DNA of 64,000 nt from Acidimicrobiales bacterium (GTDB taxonomy: Bacteria > Actinomycetota > Acidimicrobiia > Acidimicrobiales > JAUJNH01): NCBI GenBank assembly GCA_030448245.1, contig JAUJNH010000002.1:299473-363472 (forward strand), in the 5' to 3' direction. Shown one piece after another: positions 12,886-22,756 of the stretch (positions within the stretch are counted from its first letter, which is position 1; each line of letters begins with the position of its first letter). The notes beneath the pieces were generated by a model. That model had not been told where the DNA came from. It did no database searches and saw only the letters and a list, made by a program, of their open reading frames with translations. The position numbers were made by a program, and so were the translations under genes.

Positions 12886-14979
12886 ATGGCTGACCGCGAG
12901 GCGATCCTCCGCTCCACCCGCAACATCGGGATCATGGCCCACATCGGCGCGGGCAAGACCACGACGACCGAGCGCATCCTCTACTACACGGGCAAGAGCT
13001 ACAAGATCGGTGAGGTCCACGAGGGCGCCGCCACCATGGACTGGATGGTCCAGGAGCAGGAGCGGGGCATCACGATCACCTCGGCCGCCACCACCTGCAT
13101 GTGGGACGGCCACGTCATCAACATCATCGACACCCCGGGCCACGTCGACTTCACCATCGAGGTCGAGCGGTCGCTGCGGGTGCTGGATGGCGCGGTGTGC
13201 GTCTTCGACTCGGTGGCCGGCGTCGAGCCCCAGTCCGAGACGGTCTGGCGCCAGGCCAACAAGTACGGCGTGCCCCGGATGTGCTTCGTCAACAAGATGG
13301 ACCGGGTCGGCGCCGACTTCTTCCGCACGGTCGGGATGATCCTCGACCGCCTGGGCGCCACCCCCGCCGTGATCCAGCTGCCCATCGGCTCGGAGAGCGG
13401 GTTCCAGGGCGTTCTCGACCTGGTACAGATGAAGGCCCTCACTTGGCCCGAGGACGCCAAGCTGGGCGAGCGCTACGACCTCGTCGACATCCCGGCCGAG
13501 TACGCCGAGCAGGCGGCCGAGTGGCGGGAGAAGCTGCTCGAGGTCGTCTCGGGCGAGGACGACGCCATCATGGAGAAGTTCCTGGGCGAGGAGGAGGTTG
13601 GCGTCGAGGAGCTGAAGGGGGCCCTGCGGGCCGGCACGATCTCGGGCGCGTACACCCCGGTGCTGTGCGGGTCGGCGTTCAAGAACAAGGGCGTGCAGCC
13701 CATGCTCGACGCGGTGGTCGACTACCTGCCGAGCCCCCTCGACGTGCCGCCGGCCCAGGGGCACTCGGTCAAGGACCCCGACGAGGCCATCACCCGGGCC
13801 GTCTCCGACGACGAGCCCTTTGCCGCCCTCGCCTTCAAGGTGATGTCCGACCAGCACATGGGCAAGCTCACGTTCCTCCGGGTCTATTCGGGCCGGATCG
13901 ACAAGGGCGCCTCGGTCCTCAACGCCACCAAGGGCAAGCGTGAGCGCATCGGCCGGATCCTCCAGATGCACGCCATCAAGAAGGAGGACAAGGAGGAGGC
14001 GCTGACCGGTGACATCGTCGCCGTCGTCGGGATGAAGGACACCCGGACCGGTGACACCCTCTGCGACGAGAAGGCCCCGGTGATCCTCGAGTCCCTCGAC
14101 TTCCCGGACCCGGTCATCTCGGTGGCCGTCGAGCCCAAGTCGAAAGACGCCCAGGACAAGCTGTCAAAGGCGCTGCAGTCGCTGTCGGACGAGGACCCGT
14201 CGTTCCGGGCGTACACCGACGAGGAGACCGGCCAGACCATCATCGGCGGCCAGGGCGAGCTGCACCTCGACATCATCGTCGACCGGATGCGCCGCGAGTT
14301 CAGCGTCGACGCCAACGTGGGCAAGCCCCAGGTGGCCTACCGCGAGACCATCACCCACCCCGTCGAGAAGGTCGAGATGCGCTACGTGCGCCAGACGGGC
14401 GGCAAGGGCCAGTACGGCCACGTGGTGCTCAGCCTCGAGCCCACCGGGCCCGGAGGCGGCTACGAGTTCATCGACAAGATCACCGGCGGCGTGGTGCCCC
14501 GCGAGTACATCCCGGCCGTCAACGCCGGGATCCAGGACGCGATGCAGTCCGGTGTCGTGGCGGGCTACCAGATGGTCGACATCCGGGCCTCGCTCACCTA
14601 CGGGTCCTACCACGAGGTCGACTCGTCGGAGATGGCCTTCAAGATCGCCGGCTCCATGTGCTTCAAGGAGGCGGCCCGCAAGGCCAGGCCGGTGCTGCTC
14701 GAGCCGATCATGATGGTCACCGTCACCTGCCCCGAGCAGTTCCTGGGCGATGTCATCGGCAACCTCTCGTCCCGCCGGGGCAGGGTGGAGGGGATGGAGC
14801 AGGTGGGCAACGCTCAGGTGGTGAAGGCCCAGGTCCCGCTGGCCGAGATGTTCGGGTACACCACCGACCTGCGCAGCATGACGCAGGGTCGGGCGTCGTC
14901 GATCATGATGTTCCACTCGTACCAGCAGGCGCCGGAATCGATCGCCAAAGAAGTCGTCGCCCGCGTGCAGGGCACCTGA
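12886..14979 (+). CDS. fusA: Translation elongation factor G
   Basis: EF-G drives tRNA-mRNA translocation and, with RRF, ribosome recycling. The 697-aa length is normal. G-domain motifs include the P-loop, [10 protein letters not shown] (G3) and VNKMDRVG (G4); domain IV has [13 protein letters not shown] and the C-terminus [15 protein letters not shown]. The P-loop reads [15 protein letters not shown], with Gly21 where almost all EF-Gs have Asp (codon GGC instead of GAC). The upstream ribosome binding site is weak (GTAGAGA). The preceding 64 nt contain no obvious promoter, so it is probably read from the rpsL promoter. Confidence 0.98.
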   Translation: MADREAILRSTRNIGIMAHIGAGKTTTTERILYYTGKSYKIGEVHEGAATMDWMVQEQERGITITSAATTCMWDGHVINIIDTPGHVDFTIEVERSLRVLDGAVCVFDSVAGVEPQSETVWRQANKYGVPRMCFVNKMDRVGADFFRTVGMILDRLGATPAVIQLPIGSESGFQGVLDLVQMKALTWPEDAKLGERYDLVDIPAEYAEQAAEWREKLLEVVSGEDDAIMEKFLGEEEVGVEELKGALRAGTISGAYTPVLCGSAFKNKGVQPMLDAVVDYLPSPLDVPPAQGHSVKDPDEAITRAVSDDEPFAALAFKVMSDQHMGKLTFLRVYSGRIDKGASVLNATKGKRERIGRILQMHAIKKEDKEEALTGDIVAVVGMKDTRTGDTLCDEKAPVILESLDFPDPVISVAVEPKSKDAQDKLSKALQSLSDEDPSFRAYTDEETGQTIIGGQGELHLDIIVDRMRREFSVDANVGKPQVAYRETITHPVEKVEMRYVRQTGGKGQYGHVVLSLEPTGPGGGYEFIDKITGGVVPREYIPAVNAGIQDAMQSGVVAGYQMVDIRASLTYGSYHEVDSSEMAFKIAGSMCFKEAARKARPVLLEPIMMVTVTCPEQFLGDVIGNLSSRRGRVEGMEQVGNAQVVKAQVPLAEMFGYTTDLRSMTQGRASSIMMFHSYQQAPESIAKEVVARVQGT

Positions 14980-15002
14980 GACCGAAGTCGGAGACCACAG
15001 CC

Positions 15003-16196
15003 ATGGCCAAGCAGAAGTTCGAGCGCAACAAGCCGCATGTGAATGTTGGGACGATGGGTCATATTGACCATGGGAAGACGACGTTGACGGCGGCGATCAC
15101 GAAGACGTTGGCGGAGCGGTTGCCGGGTGAGGGGAACGTGTTCGCGGCGTTTGATTCGATTGACAAGGCGCCGGAGGAGAAGCAGCGGGGGATCACGATC
15201 TCGATCGCCCATGTGGAGTATCAGACGAAGAACCGTCATTATGCGCATGTGGACATGCCGGGTCATGCCGATTACATCAAGAACATGATCACGGGTGCGG
15301 CGCAGGTGGATGGTGCGATTTTGGTGGTGGCGGCGACGGATGGGCCGATGCCGCAGACGCGTGAGCATGTGTTGTTGGCTCGGCAGGTGGGTGTGCCGTT
15401 CATCGTGGTGGCGTTGAACAAGGTGGACATGGTTGATGATGAGGAGCTTCTGGAGCTGGTGGAGCTCGAGGTGCGGGAGCTGTTGTCGGAGTATGAGTTC
15501 CCGGGGGATGACACGCCGATCGTGCGGGTGTCGGGGTTGAAGGCTCTTGAGGGTGATGGTGCGTCGCAGGATCAGGTGATGGCGTTGATGGACGCGGTGG
15601 ACAGTTACATCCCGGAGCCGCAGCGTGATTTTGACAAGCCGTTCTTGATGCCGATCGAGGATGTGTTCACGATCACGGGTCGTGGGACGGTGGTGACTGG
15701 GAAGGTGGAGCAGGGGAAGGTGCACACGGGTGATTCGGTGGAGATCGTTGGGTTGCGGGCGACGCAGACGACGACGTGCACTGGTGTGGAGATGTTCCGG
15801 AAGCTGTTGGATGAGGGTCATGCGGGTGACAACATCGGGGCGTTGTTGCGGGGGACGAAGAAGGAGGATGTGGAGCGGGGTCAGGTGTTGTGCAAGCCGG
15901 GGTCGATCACGCCGCACACCGAGTTCGAGGGGCAGGTGTATGTGTTGACGAAGGAGGAGGGTGGTCGGCACAAGCCGTTCTTCAACAACTACCGGCCGCA
16001 GTTCTTCTTCCGGACGACGGATGTGACGGGGACGATCAGCTTGCCGGAGGGGACTGAGATGGTGATGCCGGGTGACAACGTGTTGATGAGCGTGCAGCTG
16101 GGCAAGCCGATCGCCATGGACGAGGGTCTGCGGTTCGCCATCCGTGAGGGTGGCCGCACCGTCGGCGCCGGCCGCGTCGTCAAGATCAACAAGTAG
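15003..16196 (+). CDS. tuf: Translation elongation factor Tu
   Basis: EF-Tu delivers aminoacyl-tRNA to the ribosomal A site. The 397-aa protein has intact G motifs: [17 protein letters not shown] and NKVDMVDD. The protein is ordinary but the DNA is not. From about codon 11 to codon 363 it uses TTG for leucine (19 of 28 Leu codons in the gene), ACG for nearly every threonine and many GGT, GAT and GTG codons. Its first ten and last thirty or so codons use the C-ending codons of every neighbour. This mosaic suggests replacement of the interior by recombination. It lies 23 nt after fusA and 14 nt before rpsJ. Confidence 0.98.
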   Translation: MAKQKFERNKPHVNVGTMGHIDHGKTTLTAAITKTLAERLPGEGNVFAAFDSIDKAPEEKQRGITISIAHVEYQTKNRHYAHVDMPGHADYIKNMITGAAQVDGAILVVAATDGPMPQTREHVLLARQVGVPFIVVALNKVDMVDDEELLELVELEVRELLSEYEFPGDDTPIVRVSGLKALEGDGASQDQVMALMDAVDSYIPEPQRDFDKPFLMPIEDVFTITGRGTVVTGKVEQGKVHTGDSVEIVGLRATQTTTCTGVEMFRKLLDEGHAGDNIGALLRGTKKEDVERGQVLCKPGSITPHTEFEGQVYVLTKEEGGRHKPFFNNYRPQFFFRTTDVTGTISLPEGTEMVMPGDNVLMSVQLGKPIAMDEGLRFAIREGGRTVGAGRVVKINK

Positions 16197-16210
16197 CGAG
16201 GACGACCACC

Positions 16211-16531
16211 ATGGCCGAGAAGCAGAAGATCCGGATCCGCCTCAAGGCGTACGACCACGAGATCATCGACCAGTCGACGAAGAAGATCGTGGAGACGGTC
16301 CTGCGCACCTCGGCCAAGGTCCGTGGACCGGTGCCGCTGCCGACCGAGAAGCACCGCTACACCGTGATCCGCTCGCCCCACAAGTACAAGGACAGCCGCG
16401 AGCACTTCGAGATGCGGGTGCACAAGCGGCTGCTCGACATCGTCGACCACACGCCCAAGACCGTCGACTCGCTCCAGCGCCTCGACCTGCCCGCCGGCGT
16501 CGACATCGAGATCAAGATCCAGACCGCCTAG
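16211..16531 (+). CDS. rpsJ: 30S ribosomal protein S10
   Basis: S10 belongs to the 30S head and doubles as NusE in transcription antitermination. The 106-aa sequence has the family motifs [44 protein letters not shown] split across the usual long loop, and a C-terminal strand [11 protein letters not shown]. It follows tuf closely. It is separated from rplC by a 229-nt region with a hairpin, a promoter and a structured leader, so S10 is not locked into a single unit with L3. Confidence 0.98.
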   Translation: MAEKQKIRIRLKAYDHEIIDQSTKKIVETVLRTSAKVRGPVPLPTEKHRYTVIRSPHKYKDSREHFEMRVHKRLLDIVDHTPKTVDSLQRLDLPAGVDIEIKIQTA

Positions 16532-16535
16532 TAGC

Positions 16536-16552
16536 AGCGCGCTCGGCGCGCT
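16536..16552 (+). terminator. Hairpin after rpsJ
   Basis: AGCGCGC (16536-16542) and GCGCGCT (16546-16552) form a tight 7-bp stem with a TCG loop, followed by CTTCGGGTT. It begins 5 nt after the rpsJ stop and just precedes the rplC promoter, so it may end the str transcript. Confidence 0.5.
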
Positions 16553-16559
16553 CTTCGGG

Positions 16560-16589
16560 TTGCCGGGACGACCGGCGGAGGGCTACCCT
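16560..16589 (+). promoter_or_regulatory. Promoter of the rplC (S10/spc) transcript
   Basis: TTGCCG (16560-16565) and TACCCT (16584-16589) are 18 nt apart. Initiation near 16596 would leave a 165-nt leader before the L3 ATG. The TTGCCG -35 is the same hexamer seen before infA and rplM. Confidence 0.65.
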
Positions 16590-16596
16590 CTTCCCC

Positions 16597-16760
16597 TTGT
16601 GCCCTCCGGGGCGCACAGTCGATGTCCGGACAGGCTTGCTCGTGAGCAGGAACCGTCCGGCCAAGCCATGCGAGCGCTCTGCTCGGCACCCATGCCGAGC
16701 AGGGCGTTTCGTCTGTGGGGCCATCGAGCAGCCGGCGCCCCACCCCACGGAGAAGAGACC
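16597..16760 (+). promoter_or_regulatory. Structured 5' leader upstream of rplC
   Basis: The leader can form CCGGAC (16626-16631) with GTCCGG (16655-16660), enclosing a small TGCT/AGCA hairpin. It also forms a 13-bp stem, 16676-16688 with 16693-16705 (one G-U, CCCA loop), followed by a T-containing stretch. GAGCAG at 16644-16649 could instead pair with CTGCTC at 16679-16684, so the two folds compete. This is the architecture of an attenuation-type ribosomal-protein leader. In E. coli the S10 operon is controlled by L4, but no L4 site is recognised here; the ligand is unknown. Confidence 0.5.
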
Positions 16761-17402
16761 ATGACAGCGAGAGCGATCGTCGGCGAGAAGGTCGGCATGA
16801 CACAGGTGTGGGACGAGCAGAACCGCCTCGTTCCCGTCACGGTGCTCAAGGTCGCGCCTGCTCGCGTCGTCCAGGTGAAGACGCCGGACGCCGACGGCTA
16901 CGCCGCCGTCCAGGTCACCTACGGCATGCAGAAGCCTCACCGCCTCACCAAGCCCGAGCTGGGCCACTTCGCCAAGGCCGGCGTCGACCCCGGCAAGCAG
17001 GTCCTCGAGCTGCGCCTCGACGACGTGAGCTCGTTCAGCATCGGCGACACCATCGGCGCCGACGTGTTCGAGCCGGGCGCCAAGGTCGACGTCACCAGCG
17101 TCAGCAAGGGCAAGGGCTTCGCCGGCACGATGAAGCGCCACAACTTCAAGGGCCAGGGCGCCAGCCACGGCAACCACAAGCACCACCGGGCGCCAGGCTC
17201 GATCGGCGCCTGCGCCACCCCGGCCCGCGTCTTCAAGGGCACCCGGATGTCGGGCCGGATGGGCGGCGACAAGACCACCACGCTGAACCTGCTGGTGGTC
17301 CAGGCCGACGCCGAGCGGGAGCTGCTGCTCGTGAAGGGCGCCGTGCCCGGAGCGCGGGGCTCGACCGTCGTCATCCGCAGCGCCGTGAAGGCGAGGAGGT
17401 AG
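16761..17402 (+). CDS. rplC: 50S ribosomal protein L3
   Basis: L3 binds 23S rRNA near the peptidyl transferase centre and initiates 50S assembly. The ATG at 16761 follows GGAGAAGAG and gives MTARAIVGEKVGMTQVWDE, the family N-terminus; frames extending upstream to 16560 run through the leader and are not coding. The loop GQGASHGNHKHHRAPGSIG, which approaches the active centre, is intact. The length is 213 aa. It is the first gene of the long S10/spc run. Confidence 0.98.
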   Translation: MTARAIVGEKVGMTQVWDEQNRLVPVTVLKVAPARVVQVKTPDADGYAAVQVTYGMQKPHRLTKPELGHFAKAGVDPGKQVLELRLDDVSSFSIGDTIGADVFEPGAKVDVTSVSKGKGFAGTMKRHNFKGQGASHGNHKHHRAPGSIGACATPARVFKGTRMSGRMGGDKTTTLNLLVVQADAERELLLVKGAVPGARGSTVVIRSAVKARR

Positions 17403-17404
17403 CC

Positions 17405-18130
17405 GTGGCCGCGCTGAGCACCAGGAAGGCCGACGGCTCCGAGGGCCGCTCGATCGACGTGGACGACGCCACCTTCGCCGTGCAGCCCAACGTGCCGTTG
17501 ATGCACCAGGTGGTCACGGCCCAGCTGGCCGGGGTCCGGGCCGGCACCCAGTCCACCAAGACCCGGGCCGAGGTTTCCGGCGGCGGCGCCAAGCCGTTCA
17601 AGCAGAAGGGCACCGGCCGCTCGCGCCAGGGCACCACCCGGGCGCCGCAGTGGACCGGCGGCGGCGTCGCCCTCGGCCCCAAGCCTCGCTCGTACCGCCA
17701 GCGCACCCCGAAGAAGATGATCCGGGCGGCGCTCCGCTCGGCCCTGTCGGACCGCTTCGCCGAGGGCAAGGTCGTGGTGCTCGAGGATGGGTTCGGCTTC
17801 ACCGAGGCCAAGACAAGGCAGGCCGTCGCCCTGCTCGAACGGCTGGGCCTCGAGGGCAGGGTGCTCGTCGTGGTCTCCCGGGAGGACGAGGTCGCCATCA
17901 AGGCGTTCCGGAACCTCCAGGAGCCCCAGCTCATCCTGGTCGACGAGCTGAACGCCTACGACGTCCTGTGCAACGACTGGGTCCTCTTCACCGACGCCAC
18001 GGTGCCCGTCGCCGCCGCCGCCGCCGAGGCGCCTGTGGTCGACGCTCCTACGGCAGAGGCGCCCGGCGGCGAACCGGCTGACAGCGCGCCGCCCGCCGAT
18101 GCGCCGGAAACGAGCGAGGAGCAGTCGTGA
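17405..18130 (+). CDS. rplD: 50S ribosomal protein L4
   Basis: L4 reaches into the polypeptide exit tunnel and in several bacteria represses its own operon. The GTG at 17405 follows GAGGAGG. The tunnel loop is recognisable (KPFKQKGTGRSRQGTTRAPQ). At 241 aa it exceeds the usual 205-215 because of an Ala/Pro/Glu-rich acidic tail of about 40 residues after VLFTDATVPV. A 19-nt piece of the tail-coding DNA (18041-18059) matches the L22 tail at 18 of 19 positions. The stop overlaps the rplW start (GTGA). Confidence 0.97.
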   Translation: MAALSTRKADGSEGRSIDVDDATFAVQPNVPLMHQVVTAQLAGVRAGTQSTKTRAEVSGGGAKPFKQKGTGRSRQGTTRAPQWTGGGVALGPKPRSYRQRTPKKMIRAALRSALSDRFAEGKVVVLEDGFGFTEAKTRQAVALLERLGLEGRVLVVVSREDEVAIKAFRNLQEPQLILVDELNAYDVLCNDWVLFTDATVPVAAAAAEAPVVDAPTAEAPGGEPADSAPPADAPETSEEQS

Positions 18131-18417
18131 GGGACCACCGGGACGTGATCATCCGGCCCGTCGTGTCGGAGAAGTCGTACGGGCTGCTCGACAACGGCGT
18201 CTACACCTTCGTGGTGGCCTCCGACGCCAACAAAATCGAGATCCGCCAGGCCATCGAGGCGATCTTCAGCGTGAAGGTGACGAAGGTCAACACGCTCAAC
18301 CGCAAGGGCAAGCGCAAGCTCAACCGCCGCTCGCGGACCTTCGGGAAGCGCCCCGACCTGAAGCGGGCGGTCGTCACGCTCGCCGAGGGCGAGACCATCG
18401 ACGTGTTCGAGAAGTAG
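18127..18417 (+). CDS. rplW: 50S ribosomal protein L23
   Basis: L23 lies at the tunnel exit and docks trigger factor and SRP. The 96-aa product has the typical opening DVIIRPVVSEKSYGLL and the extended basic loop NTLNRKGKRKLNRRSRTFGKR. The GTG start overlaps the rplD stop by four bases, and rplB follows after 9 nt with its own GAGCCGACG spacer. Confidence 0.97.
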   Translation: MRDHRDVIIRPVVSEKSYGLLDNGVYTFVVASDANKIEIRQAIEAIFSVKVTKVNTLNRKGKRKLNRRSRTFGKRPDLKRAVVTLAEGETIDVFEK

Positions 18418-18426
18418 GAGCCGACG

Positions 18427-19263
<837 letters not shown>

Positions 19264-19271
19264 GAGGAATC

Positions 19272-19559
19272 ATGCCTCGCAGCCTGAAGAAGGGCCCCTT
19301 CGTCGACGACCACCTCCTGAAGAAGGTGGACGTCCTCAACACGGCCGGCGACAAGAAGGTCATCAAGACCTGGTCGCGCCGCAGCACGATCATCCCGGAC
19401 ATGGTCGGCCACACCATCGCCGTCCACGACGGCCGCAAGCACGTGCCCGTGTACATCACCGAGTCGATGGTCGGCCACAAGCTCGGGGAGTTCGCCAACA
19501 CCCGCACCTTCAAGTACCACGCCGGCATGGAGCGCTCGGCCAAGGGGAAGAAGCGCTGA
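19272..19559 (+). CDS. rpsS: 30S ribosomal protein S19
   Basis: S19 contacts the A-site tRNA region of the 30S head together with S13. The ATG at 19272 is preceded by TAGGAGGAATC, one of the strongest ribosome binding sites in the window, and yields 95 aa starting [18 protein letters not shown]. The motif [18 protein letters not shown] is present. The last base of its stop is the first base of the rplV ATG (TGATG). Confidence 0.99.
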   Translation: MPRSLKKGPFVDDHLLKKVDVLNTAGDKKVIKTWSRRSTIIPDMVGHTIAVHDGRKHVPVYITESMVGHKLGEFANTRTFKYHAGMERSAKGKKR

Positions 19560-20233
19560 TGGCCCGGCAGAGGACGAACGAGGCCGAGGGGACCCGGGCG
19601 ATCCTGCGCAACACCCGCACGTCCGCCTACAAGATCCGCGAGGTCCTCGACCTCGTGCGCGGCCTGCCGGTCGGCGAGGCCCGCGACGTCCTCCGGTTCT
19701 CCGAGCGCGACGCCGCCCGGCTGGTGATGAAGCTCCTCGACAGCGCCGTCGCCAACGCCGAGAACAACGACGGCATGGTCGGCGACGAGCTGTTCGTCGC
19801 CGGCTGCTTCGCCGACGAGGGTCGCACCTACAAGACCTTCCGCCCCCGGGCCCGGGGCCGGGCCGGTCGCCTGCGCAAGCGCACCGCCCACGTCACCATC
19901 ATCGTCAGCCGCCTGCCCGAGCAACGGCTGAGCGTCGTCAAGGCCAAGCAGGCACGGGCGGCGGCCGAGCGCCGCACCCGCCGGGTGGCAGCCAGCCAGC
20001 AGGCCGGCGGGCGCCGCCCGCGCACCGACCGGGCACGCCGTCGGCGCGGGGGAGACCCGGCCGCCGGAGCCGAGGAGGCCCAGGCGGTGGCCGAGGACAT
20101 CGAGGCCCAAGGGATCGTCGACCAGCAGGCGCCGTCGACGGCCGCCGCAGCCGAAGCCGACGCCGAAGCTCCTGCACCCACGGAGCCCGCAGACACCGCC
20201 GACGCCCCTACGGCAGAGGACGAGGAGAAGTAG
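19559..20233 (+). CDS. rplV: 50S ribosomal protein L22, long C-terminal tail
   Basis: L22 lines the exit tunnel opposite L4. The core (about residues 1-118) includes LRNTRTSAYKIREVLDLVRG and the tunnel hairpin segment RARGRAGRLRKRTAHVTIIVS. The protein is 224 aa, roughly twice the usual 110-120. The extra part is first strongly basic (RTRRVAASQQAGGRRPRTDR), then acidic and Ala/Pro-rich, ending APTAEDEEK. The tail has the same GC-rich codon use as the core, so it is not a misassembly, and it shares a 19-nt near match with the rplD tail. Similar but unrelated tails occur on L22 in other actinobacteria. Confidence 0.97.
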   Translation: MARQRTNEAEGTRAILRNTRTSAYKIREVLDLVRGLPVGEARDVLRFSERDAARLVMKLLDSAVANAENNDGMVGDELFVAGCFADEGRTYKTFRPRARGRAGRLRKRTAHVTIIVSRLPEQRLSVVKAKQARAAAERRTRRVAASQQAGGRRPRTDRARRRRGGDPAAGAEEAQAVAEDIEAQGIVDQQAPSTAAAAEADAEAPAPTEPADTADAPTAEDEEK

Positions 20234-21136
20234 ATGGGCCAGAAGGTCAACCCCTACGGGTTCCGCCTCGGCGTGACCACCGACTGGAAGAGCCGGTGGT
20301 TCACCGCCCGCGACTACAAGACCTACGTCGTCGAGGACGCCAAGATCCGCCGGTACCTCCAGTCCCAGCTCGAGCGGGCCATGGTCAGCCGCATCGAGAT
20401 CGAGCGGACCCGTGACCGGCTGAAGATCGACCTGCACACCGCCCGTCCGGGCATCGTGATCGGCCGCCGGGGCGCCGAGGCCGAGCGCCTCCGCACCGAG
20501 CTTGCGAAGATGACCAGCAACCCGCGGGTCCAGCTGAACATCCAGGAGATCCGCCAGCCCGAGCTCGACGCCGCGCTCATGGCCCAGAACATCGCCGACC
20601 AGCTCACCGGGCGCGTCTCGTTCCGGCGAGCCATGAAGCGCACCCTCCAGACCGTGCAGAAGGCCGGCGCCATCGGCGTCAAGGTCCAGTGCTCGGGCCG
20701 CCTGGGCGGCGCCGAGATGAGCCGCCGGGAGAGCTACCGCGAGGGCCGGGTCCCGTTGCACACGCTGCGGGCCGACATCGACTTCGGCTTCCGCGAGGCC
20801 CACACCACGATGGGCCGCATCGGCGTCAAGGTCTGGATCTACAAGGGCGACATCCTGCCCTACAAGCTCTCGACCGACGAGAAGGTCAAGGCCGAGGCCG
20901 CCCTGGCCGCCGGCGATGCGGCTGGCGGCCAGCCGGCCGGAGGCCGCAAGGTCATCGCCGCCTCGACCGGCGGTCGCAAGCGGCCCGACGGTGAGGCCGC
21001 CACCACCGGCGAGGAGGTCACCCCGATCGTCCAGGAGCTGGATCCCGAGACCGAGCGGATCCTGGCCGAGGAGGAGGAGATCGAGCGTCGCCTGGCGCAC
21101 TCCGAGACCCCCCACTTCCCGAAGCAGGTGGACTGA
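20234..21136 (+). CDS. rpsC: 30S ribosomal protein S3, extended C-terminus
   Basis: S3 forms part of the mRNA entry channel and its helicase activity. The start [15 protein letters not shown] and the KH domain segment [17 protein letters not shown] are typical, as is the C-domain signature [27 protein letters not shown]. At 300 aa it is about 70-80 longer than the standard 210-230. The addition after about residue 215 is Gly/Ala-rich, then an acidic helix ([18 protein letters not shown]). It immediately follows rplV without a gap. Confidence 0.98.
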   Translation: MGQKVNPYGFRLGVTTDWKSRWFTARDYKTYVVEDAKIRRYLQSQLERAMVSRIEIERTRDRLKIDLHTARPGIVIGRRGAEAERLRTELAKMTSNPRVQLNIQEIRQPELDAALMAQNIADQLTGRVSFRRAMKRTLQTVQKAGAIGVKVQCSGRLGGAEMSRRESYREGRVPLHTLRADIDFGFREAHTTMGRIGVKVWIYKGDILPYKLSTDEKVKAEAALAAGDAAGGQPAGGRKVIAASTGGRKRPDGEAATTGEEVTPIVQELDPETERILAEEEEIERRLAHSETPHFPKQVD

Positions 21137-21139
21137 ACG

Positions 21140-21568
21140 ATGCTGATGCCCCGCAAGGTGCGCCACCGCAAGCAGCAGCGCGGCCGCATGCGAGGAGAGG
21201 CAAAGGGCGGGTCGGTGGTCAGCTTCGGCGACTACGGCGTGCAGGCCCTCGAGCCCGGCTGGATCTCGGCCCGCCAGATCGAGGCAGCCCGGATCGCCAT
21301 GACCCGGCACATCAAGCGTGGCGGCAAGGTGTGGATCCGGATCTTCCCGGACCGCCCCGTCACCAAGAAGCCGGCCGAGACCCGCATGGGCTCCGGCAAG
21401 GGCAACCCGGAGCTGTGGATCGCCGTGGTGAAGCCGGGCCGCATCATGTTCGAGCTGCGCTTCCCCAACGAGGAGATCGCCCGCGCGGCCATCGAGCGGG
21501 CCATCCAGAAGCTGCCGATCAAGGCCCGCTTCGTCACCCGGGCCATGACCGAGGAGGTGGAGGTCTGA
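21140..21568 (+). CDS. rplP: 50S ribosomal protein L16
   Basis: L16 helps position A-site tRNA. The 142-aa sequence has [19 protein letters not shown] and the conserved [24 protein letters not shown] block. An alternative ATG two codons downstream (21146) would give the more common MPRKVRHRK start; the two cannot be separated from sequence. The stop overlaps the rpmC ATG by one base. Confidence 0.98.
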   Translation: MLMPRKVRHRKQQRGRMRGEAKGGSVVSFGDYGVQALEPGWISARQIEAARIAMTRHIKRGGKVWIRIFPDRPVTKKPAETRMGSGKGNPELWIAVVKPGRIMFELRFPNEEIARAAIERAIQKLPIKARFVTRAMTEEVEV

Positions 21569-21786
21569 TGCCGACCACGACCGTCGAGCTGCGCGAGCTC
21601 TCCGACGACGAGCTGCTCGACCGCCTGGCCGAGGTGAAGCAGGACGTCTTCACGCTCCGCTTCCAGATCGCCACCGGCCAGGCCGAGAACACGTCCCTGC
21701 TGCGGGTCGCCAGGCGCGACGTCGCCCGCATCCTCACGATCCTGCGCGAGCGCGAGATCGCCGCCGCCACAGCCGGAGCCGAATGA
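21568..21786 (+). CDS. rpmC: 50S ribosomal protein L29
   Basis: A small two-helix protein at the tunnel exit near L23. The 72-aa sequence shows the family pattern ELRELSDDELLDRLAEVKQ and LRFQIATGQAENTSLLRVARRDVARI. It is translationally coupled on both sides: TGATG with rplP and ATGA with rpsQ. Confidence 0.96.
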   Translation: MPTTTVELRELSDDELLDRLAEVKQDVFTLRFQIATGQAENTSLLRVARRDVARILTILREREIAAATAGAE

Positions 21787-22073
21787 TGGCCGACAACGAG
21801 AACGAGACGACAGACACCGGGGGCCGGTCCTTCCGCAAGGTGCGCGAGGGCGTGGTGTCCTCGGCGTCGATGCAGAAGACGATCGTGGTGACGGTGACCG
21901 AGAAGACCCGGCACCCGAAGTACAAAAAGACCGTGCTGCGCACCAAAAAGCTGCACACCCACGACGAGACCGACATCGCCCGCGTCGGTGACCGCGTGCG
22001 GGTGATGGAGACCCGGCCCCTGTCCAAGACCAAGCGCTGGCGCCTGGTCGAGGTGCTGGAGCGGGCTCGGTGA
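21783..22073 (+). CDS. rpsQ: 30S ribosomal protein S17
   Basis: An OB-fold primary 16S rRNA-binding protein. The core runs [18 protein letters not shown] through [20 protein letters not shown] polar N-terminal extension of about 17 residues ([14 protein letters not shown]...) precedes it, giving 96 aa. Two consecutive ATGs are possible starts; the first overlaps the rpmC stop as ATGA. It ends overlapping the rplN GTG. Confidence 0.97.
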   Translation: MMADNENETTDTGGRSFRKVREGVVSSASMQKTIVVTVTEKTRHPKYKKTVLRTKKLHTHDETDIARVGDRVRVMETRPLSKTKRWRLVEVLERAR

Positions 22074-22438
22074 TCCAGCAGGAGACCCGCCTCAAGGTGG
22101 CCGACAACTCCGGCGCCCGCGAGGTGCTCGTCATCAAGGTCCTGGGCGGCAGCCGCCGCCGCTACGCCACGATCGGCGACATCTTCGTCGCCACCGTGAA
22201 GGACGCCATCCCCGGCGCCGCCGTGAAGAAGGGCGACGTCGTGAAGTGCGTCGTCGTGCGCACGGCCAAGGAGCGGCGCCGCCCGGATGGCAGCTACATC
22301 CGCTTCGACGAGAACGCGGCCGTGCTCATCAAGGACGACCAGACGCCTCGCGGCACCCGCATCTTCGGCCCGGTGGGCCGCGAGCTGCGGGACAAGCGCT
22401 TCATGCGGATCGTCTCGCTGGCCCCGGAGGTGATCTAG
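22070..22438 (+). CDS. rplN: 50S ribosomal protein L14
   Basis: L14 contributes to inter-subunit bridges and is the docking site of the silencing factor RsfS. The GTG start overlaps the rpsQ stop (GTGA) and gives the family start [23 protein letters not shown]. At 122 aa it is full length, with [28 protein letters not shown] near the C-terminus in two conserved blocks. rplX starts immediately after the stop. Confidence 0.98.
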   Translation: MIQQETRLKVADNSGAREVLVIKVLGGSRRRYATIGDIFVATVKDAIPGAAVKKGDVVKCVVVRTAKERRRPDGSYIRFDENAAVLIKDDQTPRGTRIFGPVGRELRDKRFMRIVSLAPEVI

Positions 22439-22756
22439 GTGGCGGGCCTCAAGATCAAGAAGGGCGACCGCGTCGTGGTCCTCACCGGCAAGGACCGGGG
22501 GAAGCAGGGCGTGGTGCTCAAGGTCCTCCCGAAGGACGGCAAGGTGATCGTCGAGGGCGTCCACACCGTTCGCAAGCACCAGAAGGCGACCCGGGCCAAC
22601 GCCCAGGCCGGCATCGTCGACCGCGACATGCCGCTCCCCGTCGCCAACGTCGCCGTGCTCAGCCCTGGCGACGGCAAGGCCACCCGCGTCGGCTACCGCA
22701 TCCAGCCCGACGGCAGCAAGGTCCGGATCTGCAAGCGGACGGGAGCCGACCTCTGA
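22439..22756 (+). CDS. rplX: 50S ribosomal protein L24
   Basis: An assembly-initiating protein with a KOW motif: [20 protein letters not shown] at residues 4-23. The 105-aa length is typical. The GTG start directly abuts the rplN stop, so initiation is most likely by coupling. Its stop overlaps the rplE ATG (TGATG). Confidence 0.97.
   Translation: MAGLKIKKGDRVVVLTGKDRGKQGVVLKVLPKDGKVIVEGVHTVRKHQKATRANAQAGIVDRDMPLPVANVAVLSPGDGKATRVGYRIQPDGSKVRICKRTGADL

Noticed and set aside
16560-16760. Upstream extension of rplC
   Set aside because: Contains the promoter and structured leader; L3 homologues begin at the ATG 16761 sequence MTARAIVGEKVGMTQ.
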